Shown here one piece after another: positions 7,692-14,269 of a stretch of 21,407 bases of DNA (position 1 is its first letter; every line of letters begins with the position of its first letter). The notes under the pieces were generated by a model. That model was not told where the DNA came from and did no database searches. It was given only the letters and a program-made list of their open reading frames with translations. The position numbers and the translations under genes were made by a program. Source of the DNA: Polyangiaceae bacterium (GTDB lineage Bacteria; Myxococcota; Polyangia; Polyangiales; Polyangiaceae); the NCBI GenBank assembly GCA_025936205.1, contig JAICTU010000102.1:1-21407 (forward strand). The letters are read 5' to 3'.

Positions 7692-8386
7692 CCCTGTGCG
7701 TCCAAGATCTCGTGGCCGGATACGGCTCCACCCTGGTGCTCGACGGCATCTCCCTCGACGTGCCCCCGGGTGGCGCCCTCGCCATCCTCGGTCGCAACGG
7801 CGCGGGCAAGACCACTCTGCTGCGCACCTTGATGGGCTACACCACGCGCCAGCGCGGCAGCATCACGCTCGACGGAACGCCGCTCGAGACACTCCCGGTG
7901 CACCAGCGCGTGCGAGCAGGCCTCGGCTACGTCCCACAAGGCCGCGACATTTTCCCCTCGCTCAGCGTGCAAGAGAACCTGGCCGTCGCGCTGCGTCCGG
8001 GAGGCCTCTCGCTCGACGCCGTGTATGCGCTCTTTCCAAGCCTCGCCGCGCGCCGCGCCAGTGCTGGCAATCGCCTGTCGGGCGGAGAACAGCAGATGCT
8101 GGCGATCGGCCGCGCGCTGTGCGGCGGACCGCGCGTTCTGCTGCTCGACGAACCCCTCGAAGGTCTGGCACCGATCATCGTCGATACCCTGTTCGCGCGT
8201 CTCGGCGAGCTGCGTGGCCAGCTCACGATCCTGCTGGTTGAACAGAAGATCGACCTGGCACTGTCCTTCGCTGAAACAGCACTTGTGCTCGAACGGGGCA
8301 GGATTGCGTTCTCGGGCGCGAGTAGCAAGTTATTGCACGACGAAGCCGCTCAACACCGCTGGCTCGGTGTAGGGGGCGCCCCCTAG
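7688..8386 (+). CDS. livF: ABC importer ATP-binding subunit, LivF
   Basis: A 232-residue cytoplasmic ATPase, last gene of the importer operon. Walker A is GRNGAGKT (35-42), the Q-loop is YVPQG with Q84, the signature is LSGGEQQ (130-136) and Walker B is LLLDEP (151-156). The switch position is Q (LLVEQKID), which is normal for LivF. The ATG at 7688 overlaps the livG TGA. The last codons form half of a 16-base palindrome (8370-8385) that reaches the stop codon. The protein is complete and of usual length. Confidence 0.95.
   Translation: MTLCVQDLVAGYGSTLVLDGISLDVPPGGALAILGRNGAGKTTLLRTLMGYTTRQRGSITLDGTPLETLPVHQRVRAGLGYVPQGRDIFPSLSVQENLAVALRPGGLSLDAVYALFPSLAARRASAGNRLSGGEQQMLAIGRALCGGPRVLLLDEPLEGLAPIIVDTLFARLGELRGQLTILLVEQKIDLALSFAETALVLERGRIAFSGASSKLLHDEAAQHRWLGVGGAP
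8370..8385. repeat. Perfect 16-base palindrome at the end of livF
   Basis: TAGGGGGCGCCCCCTA is its own reverse complement and runs into the livF TAG. In RNA it could form a GC-rich hairpin at the operon end, but no T-run follows, so a classical intrinsic terminator is not supported. It may be a protein-binding site or a hairpin that protects the transcript end. Confidence 0.5.
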
Positions 8387-8394
8387 ACTAGCTC

Positions 8395-8568
8395 ATGCGC
8401 CTCGTATTCAGCCCGCCCGCGCGGCGCGACCTCGAATCCGGCACGCGCCACGGCATCCCGACACAGAATCGCTTTCTCAGCGAGCTCGCCCAGCACACCG
8501 ACGGCATCGGCGGCATCCATGTGCTGCACTGCCTCCATCGTCACGGCATCTGTGAATCACTTCACTGA
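8395..8568 (+). CDS. Short ORF resembling a shortened ParE/RelE toxin (uncertain)
   Basis: A 57-codon frame begins 8 bases after the livF stop with ATG at 8395. Its start, MRLVFSPPARRDLE, is very like the opening strand and helix of ParE/RelE-type toxins, and RFLSELAQHTDG resembles their second helix. The segment between is about four residues shorter than I expect, and the core beta-sheet that should follow is replaced by a His/Cys-rich tail that stops early. No antitoxin gene is adjacent. Its end overlaps the convergent hydrolase stop by seven bases. It may be a decayed toxin remnant, or the similarity may be chance. No ribosome site is obvious. Confidence 0.3.
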   Translation: MRLVFSPPARRDLESGTRHGIPTQNRFLSELAQHTDGIGGIHVLHCLHRHGICESLH

Positions 8569-9548
8569 TTGCCTTGCGCCGTGAACCCATGCCGCCGCAG
8601 CCAGTCCAGGCACAAGCTTGGCCAATCGTGCGAGCCCTCGACGCGAGCGAGTCCGCGCCCATGATGGCCCGTGGGGAAAAGTCGATACTCATGGTCGACT
8701 CCAGCAGTCCGCAATGCCTGCACGAAGAGTTCGGAGTTGCGGTAGTCGACGAATTCGTCCGTCCGGGTCGTCCAGATGAAGGTGGGGGGAGTGCTGGCGC
8801 TCACGCGCTGGTCAGCGGACAGAGCGCGCAGTAGCTCGGGGGGAGGGGAGCCGCCGAGCAGATGCCGGCGGGAGCCTTCGTGGACGTATTGCTCGAGCGA
8901 GATCACCGCCTGAGCCAGGATCAGCAAGTTGGGTCTGGCGCTCTGCTGTTCCACTGTGTCCGTGCTTTTTGGATCGCCTGCGCCGTCTTCGGTCGCGAGC
9001 AGCGCCGCCAGGTGCCCGCCCGCAGAGGTGCCGAAGACGGCGACGCGATCGGGGTCGATGTGTTGTTCCGCGGCGTGGGCTCGCAACCAGCGGACCGCGC
9101 GCTGTGCGTCGCGCAACGGCACCGGGTAGCGGTAAGGGTCGACGCGGTAGTTCAGCACGAAGCTGGCGATGCCGCGCTCCGAGAACCATTGGGCGAGGTC
9201 CAGGCCGTCGAGCTTTTCGGAGCGGAAGGAGTAGCCACCACCGGGCAGGAAGAGCAGCGCCGGAGCTCGCTCGTTGCCGGAAACGGAGAAGGCGACCAGA
9301 TAGGGCACTTCTCCCTCGAGCTCGTTGACGAACAGGTGGCTCGCGACTCCGGAGTCGAAGTCGAGCGAGAGCCGCTTCGGATCGGGGCTGCCCGGCGCGG
9401 GACCCGCCCAGATCGCGTGCATGCGCGCGCGGTAGTCGCCTTGCTTGCGGTCCAGGTTTGTTTCACCGAGCAGCAGCCGCAGGCCGACCGTGGCGGCGAG
9501 CCCCAACACGATGCAGGCTCCGACGAGGGTTCGCCGCCAGTGTCGCAT
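8562..9548 (-). CDS. Membrane-anchored alpha/beta hydrolase (esterase/lipase-like)
   Basis: A 328-residue protein with an N-terminal basic-hydrophobic anchor (residues 1-28) followed by an alpha/beta-hydrolase domain of the BD-FAE/hormone-sensitive-lipase type. The oxyanion motif is LPGGGYSF (GGG 103-105), the nucleophile S175 is in GTSAGG, the likely acid is D264 in TRTDEFVD, and the likely base is H296 in GHHGRG. It should hydrolyse an ester on the periplasmic face of the membrane; the substrate is unknown. The frame is open to a GTG at 9635, but that start would overlap the preceding gene by about 40 bases and put 29 polar residues before the anchor, so the ATG at 9548 is preferred. It follows the cysteine-rich lipoprotein gene on the same strand, probably co-transcribed. 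Confidence 0.88.
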   Translation of the reverse strand: MRHWRRTLVGACIVLGLAATVGLRLLLGETNLDRKQGDYRARMHAIWAGPAPGSPDPKRLSLDFDSGVASHLFVNELEGEVPYLVAFSVSGNERAPALLFLPGGGYSFRSEKLDGLDLAQWFSERGIASFVLNYRVDPYRYPVPLRDAQRAVRWLRAHAAEQHIDPDRVAVFGTSAGGHLAALLATEDGAGDPKSTDTVEQQSARPNLLILAQAVISLEQYVHEGSRRHLLGGSPPPELLRALSADQRVSASTPPTFIWTTRTDEFVDYRNSELFVQALRTAGVDHEYRLFPTGHHGRGLARVEGSHDWPSLCLDWLRRHGFTAQGNQ

Positions 9549-9594
9549 CACGATGCGAGCGCTGTTGCCGGCCGGCGCCGCGTGAGCAGCGCCG

Positions 9595-10392
9595 TCACTG
9601 GTGCTGGGCCGCCGTCGCGACGAAGGCAGGGGCACCGACTCCGCCCAGCGCCGGACAGTTTGCGTTGTGCACGGTGAGCGAGGCGAGCAGGTCGCAGTCG
9701 AGCTCCAGCGTGTCTTCGCAGATGCGAAAGTCGGGGCGGATGTCGTTGCGATGGCTCTCTTTCAGCTCGCCGATCGGGTTGGTGAGGGTGCCCGCGTCAC
9801 AGCAGCGCCGCTCGTTGCAGGGCTCGAGCCGGCGCAAGAGCTCCGCCGAGCAAGCCGCACCGGCATGGACGTCGTGGGCGGCCTCGCCGTGGGGCTCACC
9901 GCGAGCGTGATCGCGGCACATCACGTGGGTGCCGAACACGCGCGGAGCCTTGGGATCGCTGCTCGGAAAGATGCAGTGCAGCTCACCTTCCCCCTGCGTC
10001 TGCTGGTGGGTGGCGCTGCTGACGAACTCTTCGCCCGAATGGTAGTGGCAGCTCACGCCGATCTCGGGGAATTCGCAGTCGCCCTTGGCGTTCACGTGAC
10101 CCGCGGGCGCGCGAGCGATCAGGTCGTGCGGGGGGCGATCTTCGCCGCGGCACACGGCCATCTCGTCCAGGAATGCGGGCGCGAGCTGCGCATCGACCGC
10201 GCCATCGTGTGGCGTCTGCGAAGCCTGGGGGAGGTGCTGGCCAGCGCACATCGGATAGCCCGCCGTGCTCTCCTGGGGAGTGGGAGCCGCCGCTGCAGTG
10301 GCAGCGCCGCTGGCAGAAGTGGGCTCCGAGGCGTGGTGACAGCCGGCGAGCAGGAGCGTGAGGCAACACAAATGGATGGAACGTGAAGACAT
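9595..10392 (-). CDS. Cysteine- and histidine-rich lipoprotein, function unknown
   Basis: A 265-residue protein with a clear lipoprotein signal, lipobox L15-A-G-C18, then an Ala/Thr/Pro linker. The mature part has 13 more cysteines and many histidines, including GVSCHYHSGEEF, HVMCRDHARGEPHGE, DVHAGAACSAE and a CNERRCCD cluster. Such spacing suggests several disulfides or metal sites in the cell envelope. I do not recognise the family. It starts at an ATG at 10392, divergent from the dehydrogenase-like gene at 10528, and is followed by the hydrolase after 46 bases. Because its product and the neighbouring ones are all lipid- or membrane-anchored, an envelope role is likely, but no reaction can be named. 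Confidence 0.75.
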   Translation of the reverse strand: MSSRSIHLCCLTLLLAGCHHASEPTSASGAATAAAAPTPQESTAGYPMCAGQHLPQASQTPHDGAVDAQLAPAFLDEMAVCRGEDRPPHDLIARAPAGHVNAKGDCEFPEIGVSCHYHSGEEFVSSATHQQTQGEGELHCIFPSSDPKAPRVFGTHVMCRDHARGEPHGEAAHDVHAGAACSAELLRRLEPCNERRCCDAGTLTNPIGELKESHRNDIRPDFRICEDTLELDCDLLASLTVHNANCPALGGVGAPAFVATAAQHQ

Positions 10393-10484
10393 GGTGAGAA
10401 AAACCCCGTGGGATGTGGGCGCGGCATCGTAGGCGCGCGTTTCCGCCTCGGATAGTCCCTTCTGCCCCGAGCTATTGGTCCGGT

Positions 10485-10501
10485 CAGCAGGTTCCCTGCT
10501 G
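10485..10501. promoter_or_regulatory. Hairpin or operator dyad upstream of the dehydrogenase-like gene
   Basis: CAGCAGG and CCTGCTG form perfect 7-base arms around a 3-base spacer, ending 26 bases before the ATG at 10528. It lies in the 135-base divergent region and could be a leader hairpin or an operator. No regulator is identified. Confidence 0.35.
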
Positions 10502-10527
10502 GCATCGACTTTGCTGTCTCAACGGGA

Positions 10528-11976
10528 ATGATCAACTCGTCCATCCCCCGGTTGCAGTGGCCCATTCTCTCTCTGTTGGGGGCTGCCAGCGCCACGCTGC
10601 CGACGCTGGCCGGCTGCAGTGACTCGAGCAGCTCGGCTCCACCCAACCCCATCACCACGGCGCCTGCACCCGAGCAACCCGCTCGAGGCCTGAGCGCGGA
10701 TCGCGCTGATCCTTGCCGCGGCGTGGCCTTACCTGCGGACCAGCACTACGTCGCGCCCGGGCTGTGTGCGAGCGCGGTCGCGTTTGGTCAGAAGGGCCTG
10801 CGGCAGATCAGCTTCGCCAGCAACGGTGACCTGCTGGGAGTGACGACCGAAGGCTCGGTGCTGCGCTTTCGCGATCTGAACGACGATGGCAGCTTCGACG
10901 GCGCCAGCGAGATCGCGACGATCGCCAACACCGGGGGCAACGGCAACAACGTGCACCTGGACGAGGCGGGCGGCTTTCTGTACGCCGGCTCACCCGATGG
11001 CGTCGTGCGCTGGCCCTACACGGCGCAGGCCGCGGCATTGGGAGCCCCGGAGGACGTGGTGATCAACCAGCCCTCGAGCGGCACGCACACGTACCATACC
11101 GTGCACGTCTACGACGGCTGGCTGTACGTGCACTCGGGCTCCGAGAACAACCTGGTCGCCCCGGCCGCGCCCGATTACGATCGCGATCGTTCGCTACTCA
11201 GGCGCTTCGAGCTGTCGCAACTCCGCCCGGGCGCCCCGTTCGACTGGGCCAGCGGCGAGGTGGTGGCGCTCGGGCTGCGCAACATGGTGGGCTTCACGCG
11301 CGACGCGCAGGGCGCGCTGTTTGGCGTGGTCAACGGGATCGATGACCTCGAATACCAGGGCGATGACGTGCATCTCGACAACCCCGGTGAGGTGCTGATC
11401 CGGATCGAGTCCGGAAAATCTTATGGCTATCCTTTCTGCTTCACGGCTCAACACATCGAATCCGCGTCGGGCATGGTGCCGCCCGGCACCCAGCTCGCCT
11501 CGGCGCTCAGTGGCTTCGACAATCCGCACGACGACGCCTGGTGCGCGCAGAACTCCCAGCCGCCGCTGAGCTTCATGACCGCGCATTCCGCGCCGCTCGA
11601 CATCATTTTCAACCAGCGCGTCGCGGGGGCGCCGCTCGGCTTGCCCGAGGAATGGCAAGGAGGGGCCTTCGTGACTCAGCACGGGTCCTGGAATACTGAA
11701 CCCTCCGTGGGCCATGCCGTGGTGTACTTTGCGTTTGGCGCGAGCGAGCCTTCGATGCCGGAAACGGCGCAGACGCCGCCCGTTTTCCCCTATACGGTTG
11801 TCCTGAGCGGCGGTAACGCCAGCGCCCCCGTCGATGGAAAGTGGGGATGGCACTCCGCAGCTTCTGGTGAGGATCCAGTGCGACCGGTCGGCGTCGCCGT
11901 CTCTCCGGTGGATGGCGCGCTCTATATCTCGAGCGACAGCGGTGGCGTGCTCTACCGAGTGGGCGTCCCACTCTGA
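10528..11976 (+). CDS. Glucose/sorbosone dehydrogenase-like beta-propeller lipoprotein
   Basis: A 482-residue protein with a lipobox ending at LAGC (C30) and a Ser/Pro linker, so probably lipid-anchored. From about residue 70 the sequence follows the six-bladed propeller of PQQ-dependent sugar or L-sorbosone dehydrogenases: RQISFASNGDLLGVT, a DLNDDGSFD calcium-like loop, GLRNMVGFTRD, the GKSYGYPFCF segment, and the closing RPVGVAVSPVDGALYISSDSGGVLYRV. It would oxidise a sugar or alcohol in the periplasm with PQQ. The catalytic histidine and PQQ ligands cannot be verified here, and many myxobacterial members are uncharacterised. It is monocistronic by context: divergent from the lipoprotein on the left, 183 bases from the next gene. 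The ribosome site is weak (GGGA). Confidence 0.85.
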   Translation: MINSSIPRLQWPILSLLGAASATLPTLAGCSDSSSSAPPNPITTAPAPEQPARGLSADRADPCRGVALPADQHYVAPGLCASAVAFGQKGLRQISFASNGDLLGVTTEGSVLRFRDLNDDGSFDGASEIATIANTGGNGNNVHLDEAGGFLYAGSPDGVVRWPYTAQAAALGAPEDVVINQPSSGTHTYHTVHVYDGWLYVHSGSENNLVAPAAPDYDRDRSLLRRFELSQLRPGAPFDWASGEVVALGLRNMVGFTRDAQGALFGVVNGIDDLEYQGDDVHLDNPGEVLIRIESGKSYGYPFCFTAQHIESASGMVPPGTQLASALSGFDNPHDDAWCAQNSQPPLSFMTAHSAPLDIIFNQRVAGAPLGLPEEWQGGAFVTQHGSWNTEPSVGHAVVYFAFGASEPSMPETAQTPPVFPYTVVLSGGNASAPVDGKWGWHSAASGEDPVRPVGVAVSPVDGALYISSDSGGVLYRVGVPL

Positions 11977-12159
11977 CCGACCCCGCCGCGATGGGATTCG
12001 CTCTTGCGCCATGGCGCCACACCAGCATTGTCCACAACTGCTCAGCGGGCATGAGGCAGTAGTGTCCTTCTGAGACATCGCCAGAATGAGTCTTGAAACT
12101 TTCCGTTGCTCGGACGAGAACCCGGTGGGGGGCGGTCCCACAGCAACGGAGAAGGTGCG

Positions 12160-13521
12160 ATGGACTTCAGAATCTTGGTCATCGATGCGGATCAGGAGCT
12201 CTGCGAGCAGGTTCAAGCGCAGCTCGAGCCAGAAGGTTGGTCCGTGTCCTGGTGCACGACTGGTGAGGATGGGCTCTCCCTCGCGCTGGAGCAGCCGCAT
12301 GACGCCGTGCTGGTTGAGCTGAGCTTGCCCGGCGGGGGGCTCTCCGTTTGCCGCCGGCTGACGCAGACCATCTCGGACACCCCGGTCATCTTGCTCGCCG
12401 CGGACAGCGACATGGATGCGGTGGTCTCCGCCCTGCGCGCCGGAGCCAATGACTTCGTTAACAAGCCGGTTGAAATCGGGCAGCTCCGTGCCTGCATCGA
12501 GCGCTCGGTGCGCGATCGTTACCGCAGAGAAGCGATCAAGCGGCTCGCCGAGGTAGAGGCGACGGGGAGCTGCCCCGTCGGGAAGCTGATGGGCGAGAGC
12601 CGAGCCATGGTGCAGGTGTACGATCTGATCCGGCGCGTGGCGAAGACGGAGACCACCGTGCTCATCAGCGGTGAGAGCGGCACGGGCAAGGAGCTCGTGG
12701 CGCGCGCCCTGCACGCGGAAGGCAGCCGCGCAGGGGGGCCCTTCGTCGCCATCAATTGTGCTGCGGTGCCCGCGAATCTCCTGGAGAGCGAGCTGTTCGG
12801 GCACGTCCGGGGGTCCTTCACCGATGCCCTGGGGGATCGCAAAGGCCTGTTTCAGGAGGCGCACCACGGGACCTTGTTCCTGGACGAGATCGGTGAGTTG
12901 CCGCTGGAGATGCAGCCGAAGCTGCTGCGCGTGCTGCAGGAGCGGCAGGTGCGACCAGTGGGCGGTAATTTGACGGTGAACATCCAGGCGAGGGTGGTCG
13001 CCGCGACGAATCGTGATCTGGAGCAGCAGGTGGCAAACGGTCGTTTCCGCTCGGATCTCTATTTCCGGCTGAACGTAGTGCAGCTCTGCGTGCCGCCGTT
13101 GCGTTCTCGGGGCGACGACATTCTCATGCTGGCCAATAGTTTTCTGCGTGCCGCCGCCGAACGACTGGGTAAACGCAGCCGCAGCATCTCACCGGAGGCA
13201 GCAAAGAAGCTGCTCGAGTATGACTGGCCTGGCAACGTCCGCCAGCTGGAGAATGTGCTGGAGCGTGCGGTGACGCTGGCTCAGGGGGAGCGGCTCGAAG
13301 CCGACGACTTGCCAGACCGCGTGCGGACTCACATTCCTTCGTTCGATGCGGGCACCACGAGCTCCGCCTTTCTCACTCTCGAGCAGCAGGAGCAGCGGCA
13401 CATCGCGTACGTGCTTCGACACGTCGGAGGCAACAAGACGCAAGCTGCGAGGCTCCTGGGAGTGGACCGCCGCACATTATACCGAAAGTTGATGCGGCTC
13501 GGTGATGTGGCGCTGGGCTAG
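12160..13521 (+). CDS. Sigma-54-dependent NtrC-type activator with degenerate receiver
   Basis: A 453-residue regulator. The ATG at 12160 follows GGAG by 8 bases. Residues 4-115 form a receiver, with acidic D9/D11 and K102, but the phosphoacceptor position is Glu53 ([10 protein letters not shown]) and the conserved Thr/Ser is Ala80. Residues 142-375 are the AAA+ domain: Walker A GESGTGKE (171-178), sigma-54 contact loop GSFTDA (218-223, normally GAFTGA), Walker [11 protein letters not shown] (237-246), arginine-finger region R297/R303. Residues 410-445 hold a Fis-type helix-turn-helix, [20 protein letters not shown]. It would activate RNA polymerase-sigma-54 at enhancer-dependent promoters. 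The receiver is unlikely to be phosphorylated normally; Glu may mimic phosphate. No partner kinase is adjacent. Confidence 0.95.
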   Translation: MDFRILVIDADQELCEQVQAQLEPEGWSVSWCTTGEDGLSLALEQPHDAVLVELSLPGGGLSVCRRLTQTISDTPVILLAADSDMDAVVSALRAGANDFVNKPVEIGQLRACIERSVRDRYRREAIKRLAEVEATGSCPVGKLMGESRAMVQVYDLIRRVAKTETTVLISGESGTGKELVARALHAEGSRAGGPFVAINCAAVPANLLESELFGHVRGSFTDALGDRKGLFQEAHHGTLFLDEIGELPLEMQPKLLRVLQERQVRPVGGNLTVNIQARVVAATNRDLEQQVANGRFRSDLYFRLNVVQLCVPPLRSRGDDILMLANSFLRAAAERLGKRSRSISPEAAKKLLEYDWPGNVRQLENVLERAVTLAQGERLEADDLPDRVRTHIPSFDAGTTSSAFLTLEQQEQRHIAYVLRHVGGNKTQAARLLGVDRRTLYRKLMRLGDVALG

Positions 13522-13594
13522 TAGCTCGTGGCCCAAGGCGCTCGAGGGACGGACGCTGCTCGTGCGGCACTCTGCACTCGGTACTTCCTCTACA

Positions 13595-14155
13595 TTAAGG
13601 CTCGTGTCGAGACAGATCGATCTGCTGGGCAGTGACTTCGATCGTCAGCAGCAGAGTAGGTTGAGTTCGCAACAAGGGGATTGCGCTCAGGCGCACCGTC
13701 AGCTCCTCATCATTGCCACGCAGCAGGTTCAGCAGGCACGTCTGTTTTTCGCAGGAGGCCCACGCGGCGCGGAGCAGGTGGGCAAATCCGGCTCGATGCT
13801 CGTACACGACCAGCCGCTCGAAGGACATGCCATTCAAGACGGAGCGCGGCCGGCCCAGCATTTCTCCAGCCGCGAGGTTCACGTTCACGATGATCTGCTC
13901 GCCCTGGATCGTGGCGTACCCGATCGGTGAAAAATCGAAGATCTCGGTGTAGAGCCGCAGCGCGATCTCGATCTCGTTGCGCGTCCGACGCAATTCCTCG
14001 TTCTGGATCTCCAGCTCGAACTGGTGGACGCGCAGCTCGTGCAGAAGCGCCTGGGCATTCAACTCACGAGCTCGCACGGGGCCCTTGCTGCTCGGTGGGG
14101 CCGGCGCAGACCCGCTTTCGGGGGGCATGTCGGCCCCGTTCTTTTGCTTGCGCAT
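13595..14155 (-). CDS. Stand-alone PAS-domain protein
   Basis: A 186-residue cytoplasmic protein. A polar N-terminus is followed by a coiled-coil helix (about 30-70) of the type LLHELRVHQFELEIQNEELR that usually precedes PAS domains in sensor kinases, then one PAS domain (about 70-178) with FSPIGYATI and the NLAAGEMLG turn. It ends at the point where a kinase would normally continue; no kinase or other output is present. The ATG at 14155 is chosen over the upstream-extended frame because the added 36 residues are not PAS-like. It lies 114 bases downstream of the TonB-receptor gene on the same strand and may be in its transcript. It could be an adaptor for a kinase encoded elsewhere, or a remnant of one. 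Confidence 0.82.
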   Translation of the reverse strand: MRKQKNGADMPPESGSAPAPPSSKGPVRARELNAQALLHELRVHQFELEIQNEELRRTRNEIEIALRLYTEIFDFSPIGYATIQGEQIIVNVNLAAGEMLGRPRSVLNGMSFERLVVYEHRAGFAHLLRAAWASCEKQTCLLNLLRGNDEELTVRLSAIPLLRTQPTLLLTIEVTAQQIDLSRHEP

Positions 14156-14269
14156 GACGTCGCACCAGGTCCCGGATTGGAGTTGCAACCCCCGATCGTC
14201 AGCTAGTACGCCGAGCCAAACACGGGAGGCAACGGGATCCGCGCGGGCGCCGCGATAGCGCACACCCTG

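Noticed and set aside
6737..8386. Long plus-strand frame across livM, livG and livF
   Set aside because: The true LivF starts at 7688; the earlier part is Arg/Pro-rich out-of-frame sequence over livM and livG.
8562..9635. Longer hydrolase version starting at GTG 9635
   Set aside because: It overlaps the upstream gene and adds a polar segment before the membrane anchor; ATG 9548 is the better start.
12006..12017. 12-base palindrome GCGCCATGGCGC after the dehydrogenase-like gene
   Set aside because: It is short, common by chance in high-GC DNA and not followed by a T-run, so a terminator is not supported.
11194..12867. 557-residue minus-strand open frame across the dehydrogenase-like gene and the activator
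   Set aside because: It covers two well-supported genes and their intergenic gap, and its translation has no recognisable domain.
14242..14254. GC hairpin CGCGG-GCG-CCGCG downstream of the receptor gene
   Set aside because: Five-base GC arms arise often by chance here and no T-run follows on the minus strand.
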